The translations under genes were made by a program, and so were the position numbers. Below, piece by piece: positions 12,407 to 23,134 of a stretch of DNA of 64,000 nucleotides. This DNA comes from Sclerotinia nivalis. Lineage: Eukaryota > Ascomycota > Leotiomycetes > Helotiales > Sclerotiniaceae. Position 1 is the stretch's first letter, and each line of letters opens with the position of its first letter. The stretch covers positions 1,240,001-1,304,000 of the forward strand of contig JAPEIS010000002.1 in assembly GCA_029531795.1 (NCBI GenBank), read 5' to 3'. The notes below the pieces were generated by a model. The model searched no databases and was not told where the DNA came from. It saw only the letters and a program-made list of their open reading frames with translations.

Positions 12407-12865
12407 CTATGCGGTACCAGTCTGTTGTATGATTAGCATCTTACTTGAATAGGCGCAGACTCGAAGCAACATACCTTTCTCTGTCCAACGAAGAAACCCA
12501 AACCAAAAGTCTCAGTAGTGAAGGTAATCTTGCTTCCCTTGGGAACTATTTCGAATTAGACAACGAGCATTCACAACATCCACAAAAAACTTACAGTAAA
12601 ACACATCACCCTTGGTAGCATGAACTTTTTGTCCGGTTTCATCACTAATATCAAACTCTCCATCAACAATGATCTTCATCTCATGGTATGTGTACTCGTA
12701 GATCAACGGGGTGCCCTTTTCTAGTCTGTAGAAACCAGCTGAAAGTGGTGCGGCTTCATCGGTAGATACTGCTACGTCACCAAGGAAGGCATTCTCGTTG
12801 GCGATGAGAGGGGGCTTGAACTCGGTTTGTGCATTGGCGTGGTAGGTGAAAGGGAGAGAAGACAT
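12407..12865 (-). CDS. small single-domain cupin (EutQ/ethanolamine-utilisation-like)
   Basis: Three exons (12865-12595, 12545-12475, 12421-12407) with introns of 49 and 53 bp give 118 residues. The product has the RmlC-like cupin pattern: LSAGFYRLEKGTPLIYEYTY, YHEMKIIVDGEFDISDETG, then KGDVFYFPKGSKITFTTET across the first splice, and GLGFFVGQRK. The second motif with PKGS fits single-domain cupins annotated as EutQ-like in fungi. There is no signal peptide, so it is probably cytosolic. The metal-ligand pattern is weak (one His in YHE), so catalysis is not assured. Its role in ethanolamine metabolism is not established for fungi. No neighbour clarifies its role. Confidence 0.85.
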
Positions 12866-14141
12866 ATTTTCGGTTTTTGGGAGGATTTGGATGATTTGGC
12901 TTGACTGATTATGGAACCCGTTGTTAGTTGTGATGAAGGAGATGAAATGTAGGTGATAGGGTATGAGATGGAAATGATAAGGTTGTGATATTGTTATTGA
13001 AAATTGGGAATAGGGGCATGATTGTGCTCATACCTGAATTCTGAAGATGATTCGTGAATGTGAAGCTACCGCGGGGTATGTCTTGTGTTTCTGTAGAGGA
13101 TAAGAAAAGTGAATGTCGAGCTGAAAAGATTCGCTTTTTTCGTCCATACTCCCTCCATATTATATATTCATCCCTCCAATTAGTTTATGATGATGCCAAA
13201 TCAGCAACTTCTTCAATCATCCCACTGTAGCAAGAACATTTTCCACATGAGGTAGCTACAATGTGGTCCATGGACTGTATTGCTGAAATAGGAAATACGC
13301 GGGGGATTGATATTCTTCCATGATGGCCTTAGGGAGGGGTAAACCCGGGGCAGCTCGGACACGGTATGAATGGCATAGGGGTGGATTTCGGATTCGAGTT
13401 CAGGATGGACTTATAGCAGGTATTGAGGTATCTTAGCTATCGTTCTAAGGACTGATGGACTCTATCACTGGTTGTAGATCGTGCGTGCATAATTGGTATC
13501 TTTGTGCCAAATGCCTCGAAAGCTCAATCGGCTAATTGTTCTTTCTTAGCTTTCAAGCTGATAAATTTCCGCGTAACATGAATGGCGAACGTTGAATGAA
13601 GGGGTCGTCGTTGATCTGAGATAAGGAAACCATGGAAGTTTTGCCCAAATGTGGTTAAAATGAAGTTTGGTTGTGCTTCCCCACAATTCTTGGTTTGGTT
13701 CCTTTTTGCTCAACATGAATTGTCAATCTAGACACATGAAACCTTTTTACACCAAAACGGCATTCGGGCTTCTCGATATCAATATCATACCGAATGCTGC
13801 TGATATTCGTTCCCTCAGTAATTCAGTAATCTAGCTAGCCAATGAGACCGCTATGTTTTTATCGAGCTCGCCCTTTCACGCCCTGGCTTCTCGGCCTTTC
13901 GCGCCCTTCGCCCTTCGCCCTTTTCTCGCCCTTTTCTTTCGGCCATCTCGCCATCTCGCCCTTTGCCCTACGACATGCAACAAAAGTCAAATTATCACAT
14001 GGAATAGTTTCTATTGGCTAGTATATATGAAGGTTTGGCTACTGATTTGTCTGATCGGCACTAATTCTGTATAAAATCGGCACGGCCGCTCACTTCGGCC
14101 TTCTAATAAATGCTTCTCATATTTCTACCATTCGCACTGCA
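12866..14141. other. spacer, promoter side of the cupin gene
   Basis: No supported gene. The left part is the 5' flank of the cupin gene. A degenerate CGCCCTT-type tandem array lies at 13869-13968. Confidence 0.5.
13869..13968. repeat. degenerate CGCCCTT minisatellite
   Basis: About 100 bp of imperfect tandem units of the type CGCCCTT/CGCCCTTTT/TCGGCC, strongly pyrimidine-biased on the plus strand. It is clearly out of character with the AT-rich surroundings. No coding or RNA function is evident. Confidence 0.6.
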
Positions 14142-17100
14142 TCATGGATCCCAAGGGCCTTTCGCCCTGGAACCTGTCAAAATCTCTGCTTCTCCATCCT
14201 CTTTTACCACGAAAACATCTTCGTGCCTTACACCAAACTTCTCCTCGAGATACACTCCAGGCTCTAGTGTGAACACCATACCTGCATTTAATAGCTCTCC
14301 TACATTTCCCTTGTTCAGATATGGACTTTCATGCGCTTTGATACCGATTCCATGCCCAACACGATGTGTGAATGCTTTCTCGTGGCCGGCATCAGCAATG
14401 ACATTCCGAGCCGCGATGTCTACAGATGCGCATGATGAATTTGGTTTCAGCGCATTAAAAGCTTTGGTTTGTGCCTCAAATACAACGTCCCAAACTGCGA
14501 TTTTGTGCTGGGCGATTGGTGGAAGAAATGAATGATCTTTCGGTTCTGGAAAGAAGGGTGGGAAAAATGTTCTACAAATATCTGAAGATTGATTGATTGA
14601 TTGATTGATTTAACGTCCACACTGAGTCTAAGACTATCTAGGACGGCTAGGGGCTCTATGAGCTCCTAGTTGATGCTATGGGGAGTTGTATGCTAGCTAG
14701 CATACAATTTGTATAGTTTGGGTTTCTTTTCAACCCTTGAAATATTGATTGAGTGCAAATGAAAACTAATACTGGGGAACAAAGCCCGATATCTTCATCC
14801 TCTAAGACCTTTCCTTCCTTGCTCTCCTCCTACTTCTTGCTAATTAAAGTATCCTACTGATATAATCTTCTTCTTCGATCCAATCTGCTATTCCGACATC
14901 CACTTCCCACAAAGGTCAAGAGTCATCTCCGTCAAGATTACCTTCAGTACAGCAAAAGGGTTCTTATATTAATGAAAAGCAACTGGGAGGCACTATTCTC
15001 TTTAGCTCGAACTCATTCATTAACTCCTTTGCATATCTTTCTAGATGTGATAATCTCTAGCTTTGTTTGAATGTAAATAATCGAAACCGCCGAATGGAAT
15101 ATCGGTCGTTTGAATGTAATGATAGTGGGGCGTGGCCCTAACCCTACCCACACACGTATAAAAAATATTTTCGTAAAATCGAGGAAAAGGTGTAATATCG
15201 TATCGATGTCCAAAGCATAACATTAATTGATAGATGATGGTATTCTCTGTTTCGTGATAATTGTAGTGTTAAAATGAATGTGTTTTCGATAGTCGATTAT
15301 CGAAAAAAGATATAAAATGCGAATAAAACAGTAGCAAATTCTGTATCGAAAAAACCCTTCTGGAATAGAAGGGACTTACTAGGTGTATCATACCTTGTAT
15401 TGAGGTAATAATCGATGGCAGATGTTGAATCTAATTAGGGTTTCTGTAGCCATCGTCTGTATTTTGGGTTGATGTTCGTTCATCCTTTCGAAGATATTGA
15501 TGCTGTAAAATCGTAATAACCCCTCCATTGTGAATATCGTAATCGGGAAACCCTCTCTCTTTCTTCCAATGTATCCGATTCCATCAAATGATTCAATCTT
15601 AGCTTTGCAGACTCTCAATAGAGAGCTGGAGGTTCGTAGAGGGCATCACGTACAGGTGTTGAGTCTTCGCCCTCCAATATCTGAAGAATATCCATATAAG
15701 TGAGCCCTTTGGGGATATTAGCTTAATTGTATACAACGACTGCGGCGCTCAGAGCTCACCCAACGTCTATTAATACGAGAGTCTCGTTTTCTAGCACTTT
15801 ACTTCCGTTTGGTCCGCCATGTGGCATTGCGGCATTCTCGTCTGCCAACGTGTCAGTATATTCCACATTTGTGGTATCTTGTACTCTTTTCCACCCGATT
15901 AGAAAATAGCTGCATGGCTCCCCAGTGTTCTAGATACTTCTGGACATTACTCGTGGAACTCTCGTTCCTCGGCCTTCTCTTCTGAATCAATCTGTGCCAA
16001 ATTCTTACTCTACCATCTGTCCATACGAATACCGTGTAATCGGATAGGAACGCTTTCTAGAAACCTAGGGATTTTCAAGCAACGGAGAGGGTGGTGTATA
16101 AAACAAAAGCGAGATCAAATGAGAATGGCAGACGAGAATTTGTTGAACGTCCCAAGAAGAGTTTGCACAATGAGTAGATGCGCAACGAAAAATGAAATCG
16201 GCTCGGAGACCACTTTTCGAAGAATAATTAGGAGAATTGACTGCTCGGCTTACCGAAAAGGACGATATCGAAGAATGGCTCTATGCCACCAGCTCGCATT
16301 GTACTGTCAAGACTAGCCATGACCTCATTTTCGGACAAGCCTGGCACCATACACTTCCGCATGGCCCGTAATGCCTCGACAGTTCCTGTATTGATCGCTC
16401 TCAAGATGTTCAGCTCACCAACTGTTTTCGTTTGCTTTACTCGTTTCACACTACCAGCAAGTCCCACAACCTCGAAATCATTCTCGCCAAGGCCTCTTTG
16501 GATGAAGTCTCTCATTTCTTCATCGACCATTACTTTTGGTATTTCAATAGAGCCTAGATCTTCTGTACCTATGGCCGTATGCCAGTTTTTCCAAAGCGTC
16601 ATGTAAGGATTCCAGTGTTCCTCCCAAGTAATAATACTCAGGTCTTCCTCAAAAGGCATACCGAGCATTCTTACCCTCCCCTCCTCAAAATGTGGTGCCA
16701 GAAATGAGGTTTTTGCAACAACTTTGCTTAAAGTCGTATCGAAATGAGGGGAAATAACCATGAGAAATGGTCGCTCTTCCGGCTCCCAAACCTCCCAATC
16801 CTTTTGGCTGATATTAGCATAATATTGAAATGTATATCCTGGCTCAACAATAAAAGCATCAATCCCATCGGTTTCAAGAGCAACAGCTAAATTATTCCTC
16901 CGCTGGACGAATTCGTGGAGTACAATGGGTGACGCGGTTTCTAACCATGGCAATCCGGTCTCGAGAAATGTATTGACGGAACATTTTCGGAATGCCTCAT
17001 ATCTTAACGAATTAATATTCACGATATTTAAGGGCGTCAACCGTGAAGACTTTTGCCGTTAATATTGGACCTTTATGTTTGATGCTTGAGGCTGGTGCTC

Positions 17101-17225
17101 ACCACAAAGTCTGCTAGAAATTGCACGACGAGCATGAGGATAGCGGAGGCAGTGAAGGCAACAATAAGACGCTTGAAAAACTGACGCCAGCGCTCTCGGG
17201 GCCTGAGAGCTTGAGGTTCCTTCAT
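14142..17225 (-). pseudogene. M24 (creatinase / Xaa-Pro aminopeptidase-like) gene disrupted by an insertion
   Basis: Start ATG at 17225. Exons are 17225-17103, 17049-16254, 15841-15760 and 15706 onward, with introns of 53, 412 and 53 bp. The N-terminus has a type II membrane anchor (LIVAFTASAILMLVVQFLADFV). The creatinase N-domain follows, then the M24 catalytic fold: ENAAMPHGG, the metal Asp in LIDVG, the second Asp in YSSDI, then HRVGHGIG, LEPGVYLE and RHEDVF, so all five expected metal ligands are present. The last exon is split after SSDI by a 1087-bp insertion (14589-15675) bounded by 12-bp direct repeats and resumes at 14588-14142. Leaving out the insert and one repeat, the frame is exactly continuous (489 codons), so loss of function is recent. 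As it stands, translation passes into the insert. Confidence 0.85.
14589..15675 (-). mobile_element. non-LTR-retroelement-like insertion (SINE or truncated LINE type)
   Basis: The insert lies between direct repeats AATATCTGAAGA at 14577-14588 and 15676-15687, a 12-bp target-site duplication. Read on the minus strand it ends in a tail of ATCA units preceded by GTGGACGTTAAATC. A short tandem tail next to a TSD of this length is the signature of target-primed reverse transcription. No reverse transcriptase is visible; the longest frames (76 and 66 codons, 15618-15388 and 15213-15013) are unrecognised. It is therefore non-autonomous or strongly 5' truncated. It interrupts the M24 gene between the two conserved residues Asp-Ile and Cys-Arg. 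Confidence 0.75.
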
Positions 17226-17498
17226 TCCAAGACGAGATACCCTGAGATCGATAGTTGATTCAGTCCATGAATTTGATTGTGCAAGTGCGCATGCTGTGTT
17301 GTGCTGATAAGGAATGTGTGATAGACGGCGGGGTAATATGCAACGGTAGGTGTGTATGAAGTTGAATGCTAATCTCACCCTTGCTACCCATTATGGAGCA
17401 ACGATAAACTTCAAAATGTACATGTCTACTCCGTACCACCAGCTTACTTCGCCAGTTAACTACAGTCTCCGAATTCTAGACTCTTTTTGTGTCTATGG

Positions 17499-18125
17499 TT
17501 ATGCTCGTATTTGGAGCCATTGCATTGGTCTTAAACCAGCAATATTATGATCATGACCAAGTTGGCTATTGAATGATTCGTTGTATATAACTCCAGGAAT
17601 TTCTGGGTAGCTGTATTTCAAAGCCAGGCGATTAATTTTTCCATCATCAGCATAGTCAAATATTCTCATCGGATGGCGAACTATTGCGTAGGTATTATTT
17701 CAACATTGGGCGGTGAATGAGGAGCTATTCTAACTCACGGATCGCTCTCCAATATATTTTGCCTTCGTGTTCGGATGGCTTGACGACGCCGCCTGACTTC
17801 CTAGATCCAACGATTTCTTCCTCTCGAGTTTTGACCCGTATAATTTGATACCGTATATTTCCAGCAATCAATTCCATAAGGGAGTGGCTGATCAAACTTG
17901 AAGTAGCAGGTGTACTGCGAGAATGTAGTCATCTCTCAAGTCTAACTCTATCGAAAGAAAAGGTCTTAAGGAGTCTTCACGGAAAGTTTTGTGAACGCGA
18001 TCATCACCATAGTCACATCTCCCTCCATACTTCGTTCTTGTCGATAGTCTATTGTCATAAAGCGGGGGTTCTTGCCATTTCTCAAAGATTTTTGTTGCCG
18101 ATTCTAGGTCATGGTCGTGATTTCC
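17499..18125 (-). pseudogene. unrecognised gene or gene remnant
   Basis: The two downstream exons look genuine: 17877-17739 (or further upstream) and 17680-17499, joined by a 58-bp intron with GTGAGT donor and CAATAG acceptor. They encode EHEGKIYWRAIL, then RHPMRIFDYADDGKINRLAL and KYSYPEIPGVIYNESF, ending PMQWLQIRA. Starting at the ATG at 17877 this gives about 106 residues. A further protein-like stretch (ATKIFEKWQEPPLYDNRL, SIELDLRDDYIL) lies at 18125-17900 in a different frame and cannot be joined by a plausible intron. That suggests a frameshifted older and longer gene. Family not recognised. It is about 270 bp upstream of the disrupted peptidase. Confidence 0.4.
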
Positions 18126-19909
18126 TCAAATTTTCTTTATCGTCATTTTCCTAAGCTCTCTTAATTAGAATGCTCTTATACTCTAACTTTATCAAATGCT
18201 ACAGTGTTCATGTTGTTATTCTTTTATCCAGCACCCTAACCGCTGGGCGATTAACACTCGGCGCTCGCACTTCCCAGGCAGTTCCTATCGAGTCCTTCCA
18301 AGTGCGGACTCCGAAAAGGATTACCGTGTGCTCTTGGGAAAGCGTGGCCTTTTATAGCGTGAGAACTGAAATCCCACACTAGGGATTCTGATTCTTGCCT
18401 AGTCTATTCACAGTGAATCCGGGCGTCCAAGGTAGTAGCAGCGACGACAGAACGAAGATGTGACAAGGTCAGGCTCCTGATAAAGCTGGAAAGTGAATAA
18501 GATGGTGGTGGCTGAGGAAGCCACGTGCTAGAAATGAAGGAACCCCAGAGAGTGTTGAAAAGTATATAGATCACTAGATGGACTGGTATTGAGAGCTGGT
18601 CGTGCACAATGGCGTTATGGCTGCACTCTCATTCAAAAGAAAAATTATACAATTCCTCTCTGAGTCAAGGAACCTTCAAAATATATTCATTGACGATGTA
18701 TCATATGTAATAGTCTCTAGAGAATTTTCGTTGCAAATGCACGTTATCATTGTCGCCCTGCTCAACGTCCCTAATCATAATTCTTCTAGGTCATCCTTGC
18801 TATCACCCCATCATCCATCCAATCATTCCTACTGTTGCTGTTATTATTCAACCCCTATCAATGAACCAAATTTTTTGACAAAAAACCGTCATAAATAGCC
18901 CATGAAAACTAGAATGTTGTACCGTACTTCGAATAGTAAAGTACATTCGCCTTTTTGATTTTGCTTCCTCGGCTTTACTGCCCTTTCTCAACCCGTTGAA
19001 TTGCTTGCTGTCATTACTCCTCATTGATGATTTGCTCATACCTGATAGAAATGCTGCCGCATAATTTATTAACCTCCCTTCGGGTACTGGCAATGAAATA
19101 GACGACTCTCCACTGACTGGAGAGTTCTAGACACTTAGTAAATGCGAAAGTGCTGATGGTGTCACTCGGTTTCCTACCTATCTATGAAAATCAATCTCTT
19201 GAATCCGCAAGAGGAAAATATTTCCCGGGTACTGAGAAAGATGATTGCCGGATCATGAAGATAGTATGTAGGCAGGATGGACTGCAGGATGGACTAATTA
19301 TTTTAAGTTAAACAGTCGAGCTTAGATCCATTGAAAAGTTAAACAATCCATTTAAGATAATTTAAATCCCCAACAAACCAAACTATAGTCCAGACAAACT
19401 GGATTTTTAAACTGAACAAGATTGTTATATGACTTAAATCATATAATAAATCTCATTATATCATATAATAATCTTATTCAATCGAAAAACCCGAACAGCA
19501 GTCTAAACTTTTTAATATTAAACTATCTAATCCGACTTTTTATGTCAAAACTCCTCCAATAATCCATCTAATCCAATAAAATCACAGACTAGCCATCCGG
19601 ACGGTCGTCTGGATGGAATCCAGGAAGACTATTGGACACACTGATGTAGGACGAGTGATAATAATTAGGCTCATATAACATAGTGGCGGCCAATCAGGTA
19701 GTGTGCAAAATCCGTTGTTCCTCACATTGAACTGCAACAAGCTAGAATTCATATTGATTGGAAACAGCGGGCTTGTGGTTAACATAGAAAATTTTGAGGA
19801 TAGCCATTCATTACAAGATTTGGATCGCTTCGGTTGACAATCGCTTCATTGAATATCTAGATAGTACAATAAAATTTATGAGGTCAAGGACCTGAGTCAA
19901 GCCTCTAAA
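18126..19909. other. AT-rich spacer
   Basis: No supported gene. It contains the degenerate inverted repeat at 19287-19574. Short frames here lack domains or good starts. Confidence 0.5.
19287..19574. repeat. degenerate AT-rich inverted repeat (RIP-like MITE remnant)
   Basis: Positions 19401-19432 and the reverse complement of 19461-19492 match at 26 of 32 bases, and five of the six differences are transitions. The outer ends also resemble each other inversely (GGATGGACTAATTAT at the left, ATAATCCATCTAATCC at the right). The stretch is very AT-rich. This fits an old foldback or MITE element altered by repeat-induced point mutation, though the outer-end pairing is weak. Confidence 0.45.
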
Positions 19910-20495
19910 TTAAGCCCTGGTGAACCCTCCAGCAGGAATAATAAGTCTAGCATCAGGTGGTCCAGTCAAATATTCTGCTTCCTTGCTACCGGCGATGTAT
20001 GCTTTAACATGAGCACTTTCCTCATGGGCTTTTAATGCTGCCTCGTCTTTGAATCTATTAAAATCTGGTCAGCTCACAGTACTGAAGTGTGGGGGCAGGA
20101 AAAAAGAGAAAGCATAAAGTATTATGGCTGAGCTAGCGAGGACGTATAAATACTGCAGCGGGAAGTACGTAGTGTAAATAAGAAGGAGAAAGGGTAGATA
20201 GAACTACTTACACAATAGCCATAACAATTTGTTCTGGGCCATCACCCATCAATGGTTTAGTCTTCGAAATTTTGTACATCAAACACCCGGGCTCGGCATC
20301 CTCGATAACTTTAGTGAATTTAACCCCTTCGGCGAGAGCCTGTTGAGATTTTGTGTTAGAAAGAGTGACATCGCATTGCAATAGTTCGAGACAATGAAAA
20401 GATTTGGGGTCTGTCGGAAAACATAAACTTACTTCTTCGAGTTTTTCGGGCTTGGGGGTGAAAGTGATGACTCGGGCGATGCTGTTGGGACCCAT
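19910..20495 (-). CDS. ABM-fold (antibiotic biosynthesis monooxygenase-like) small protein
   Basis: Three exons (20495-20433, 20339-20212, 20054-19910) with introns of 93 and 157 bp give 111 residues. The layout is the ferredoxin-like ABM fold: a first strand (ARVITFTPKPEKLEE), then TKVIEDAEPGCLMYKISKTK, the strand QIVMAIVFKDEAALKAHEES, and SAHVKAYIAGSKEAEYL followed by DARLIIPAGGFTRA. EPGCLMY and the AHEESAHVKA helix are typical of the family. Members are small dimeric cofactor-free oxygenases or quinol-acting proteins, often of unknown substrate. There is no signal peptide. The substrate cannot be inferred from the neighbours. Confidence 0.85.
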
Positions 20496-23134
20496 GGTTG
20501 CTCTTTTTGACAGATTTGTATGATAAGCTGAGGTTGATGAGGTGGTAGAATGGTATGATGATATTTCTTTGTAGTGATTTTGGTTGAAGGTTGTATTGAG
20601 GTATTAAGATACTTTCCTACCCTTTATATAGTCGAGGCAGCGAACCTCTGCACATGGGTATTTCTTCGTACTGTGATATTCACCTACTAGTGCACCGACA
20701 TTTTGTAAGTGAAAATAGTTTACGAAAGTCGTATTCTCGTATAAGATCACCAGATGTTTGAGCTCACCAGATGTTTGAATTTAATTGCTTGAGAGCTCGA
20801 GTATGCGTCTGGAACGGACAGTGCACGGTTCATTGCAGAAACAAATCCTCCACAACTTGAGATGTCATAGCTGTAAATTTATGGATTGCCCTTCTTTTAA
20901 TTCGACGCTCTCCACAACGGCAGCTTCTTATCTGTTGACAGCACAGCAGTAGCATACGTATTTGATGATTGAACTATTCTCAAATGCTAAAGTGTGGATT
21001 TGAACATGCGAGAAAGATTGAATTTAAAGGAATGCTAACTACGTCTAGACTACAAGCAGAGCGTACTGCGTATATGGAGCATTTGATATCCTAGAATCAA
21101 ACTCCACGACTTACAGACACTCGAATATTGAAAAGGGTGAAAGGGAAATGGTGACTTCATGCATTGCGAACTCGACAATCTTGGTTTGGATGAAATCACA
21201 TAGACCTTTCGCTATATGATCGACAGAGTTTTACGATAGTGTAGACAAACTACTGATGTGATGGTCTGGCTAACAACACTACTCGACACAACAAGTTTCT
21301 TGTTTCTTGTGGTACAGGAATATCGATAACCTTTATCGATAAAGATGTGCAACAGAATGAATGAAGTATCCACTTTTCAGATTCTTCCAATCATGTAGGC
21401 TGGATTGCATTAGATAGTCGCCGTTCCCTTGAGCTATCCACGGCATGTAAAAAGGAGGGAAATGAACTTCAGCTATGATATCTCATATATCTCGACACAA
21501 ACATACTGAAAGCCAACGATCCAGCATTTACAAATAGCTCTAACTCAAGAGTGGGCTGGATCTGTTATATAACATGACGATCCACAAAAATCTTTGCCAC
21601 CATAGGAGGAAAAAAGCATAGCCCAAAAAAAACGAAAACCCCCTATAAAAGGCGAAAAAAGAATGCTATCGGGCATCGGTTTTGCTTTAGCGTAGCGAAA
21701 GCATACATGTCCAACTCCAAACTTTATCGGGAGCGTTGAAAGGATTGTTCTTGTAGTAGGTATATGAAGAGGGTTGATTTGTCATTATCATATATAACCC
21801 CACTAGAATCGCACCTGCCATATTATGCCTAACAGCGTTTAAAATGGCAACGAAACGTCAAGTTTCCCATTTCTCATCCAAATGTCTTCAAAAAAAGATT
21901 ATTATAGCAAAACAATGATGAGCCCCGCAGGTATCGAACCTGCAATCTTTTGATGCCGGGATCAGCTATAATTTTCATATAGAAGTCGAAGTCAAACGCG
22001 TTGCCATTGCGCCAGAAGCCCGGTGTAGATAGCTATACAATCCTATTTGTTGAGTTTGCGACTTCAAAGTGAATATGTATTCACTTTGTCAGAAACCAGA
22101 GGATGTCTCACCACTTTTCACATCCAAAGATAGATATCCTTTATCTACAGAGGGGACGGTAGACTAGGTAGACAATTGGCGGATCTTACAAGAAGTCAAT
22201 TATCTCGAAATTCGAGAACATGACTTCAAATAATTTTTAGAATTCGACAGCGTCAAGCAAAGCATAGAAGGGAAACATATGTATGCAAGGGTAAAATTTT
22301 GACTGTTTTGATGTATATTTCTCTTTTAGGGATAAATTTTGACTTGCCTTTGGAGCAGCGTAGAAGAATAATTTTTTGGCTTGCAGAACAAAGGCGACAA
22401 AAACACCTCCATTCATATGATGGCATTACCAACAATACCGAGGTAGGGCGAATTCACTTTGACTACTCCTGAACTTACCTATATTTAATCAGGAAATGAC
22501 ACCACCTCTGATTAGCTGAGCTCCAGGCCCAGCACAGTGAATTGACCAATTGCAACCCCGGCTCGGATCTTGCTCCAGATATATAGCTGTGGGCATCCCC
22601 GATTCCCCGGATTGTCTCCTCTTACTTCCTTAAATCTCACTCATGCAATCACGAGAGCAATTTTTTGGCCCCACATTCCGGGCCGCTGCCTCCGACGTAT
22701 ACATGGCGGCAAAATACCATATTTTAGATTCAATATACCCAGCCTATCACGTCGACTTCCCCTGATATTCGGCAATCTGCCTAAGCTAGTTTCGAATATA
22801 TCTTCACTTCATTCCCGAGAACCCCGTACAAAAGAACACCTTGTGATGTCTTCTCTCCAGCTATGAAGGGGCGGAAAATTTATTACCGAATATGCGGGGA
22901 TTAGCTGAAGTTTTTTTAATGATGGATTTTTAATTTACGGACGGATTCCCGCTCAACCTGGTGATTCAGGTGATTGCCATGGGCCGAGGGGGAGCTTATG
23001 AGACAATTCTGAGTAGTAATTAGAATATGTGCTAAAGTACTTAAGATGATATGGTCCCAGTGATTGAAATCTATTCGAATGAGCTGTAAGACTTATCTGA
23101 CCTTAACACCTCGATTAGAGGTCCCATTGACATT
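20496..23134. other. spacer containing one tRNA gene
   Basis: Apart from the tRNA-Arg at 21919-22021 nothing is supported. The sequence immediately left of 23135 is the promoter of the endoglucanase gene. A TATA-like CCTATAAAAGG with a following short hairpin (TGCTTT/AAAGCA) lies near 21640-21710, without an identifiable product. Confidence 0.45.
21919..22021 (-). tRNA. tRNA-Arg(UCG) with intron
   Basis: Reading the minus strand from 22021, a 7-bp acceptor stem (GGGCTTC with GGGGCTC, using G-U pairs) encloses a D-arm (GCGCAATGGCAACGC), an anticodon stem TTTGA/TCAAA, and a T-arm with the canonical TTCGATA loop (GCAGG/CCTGC); the discriminator is A. The anticodon TCG is at 21989-21987 in the loop CTTCGAA. 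A 31-nt intron (21985-21955) follows position 37, the standard place. The mature tRNA is 72 nt before CCA addition. It reads CGN-family arginine codons. Confidence 0.85.

Noticed and set aside
14110..14535. Plus-strand 141-codon frame
   Set aside because: It is the shadow of the conserved C-terminal M24 exon on the minus strand, where the metal-ligand motifs are read.
18210..18330. A-box-like GCCCAGCGGTTAG on the minus strand
   Set aside because: No B-box at the expected distance and no cloverleaf, so neither a tRNA nor a SINE can be supported.
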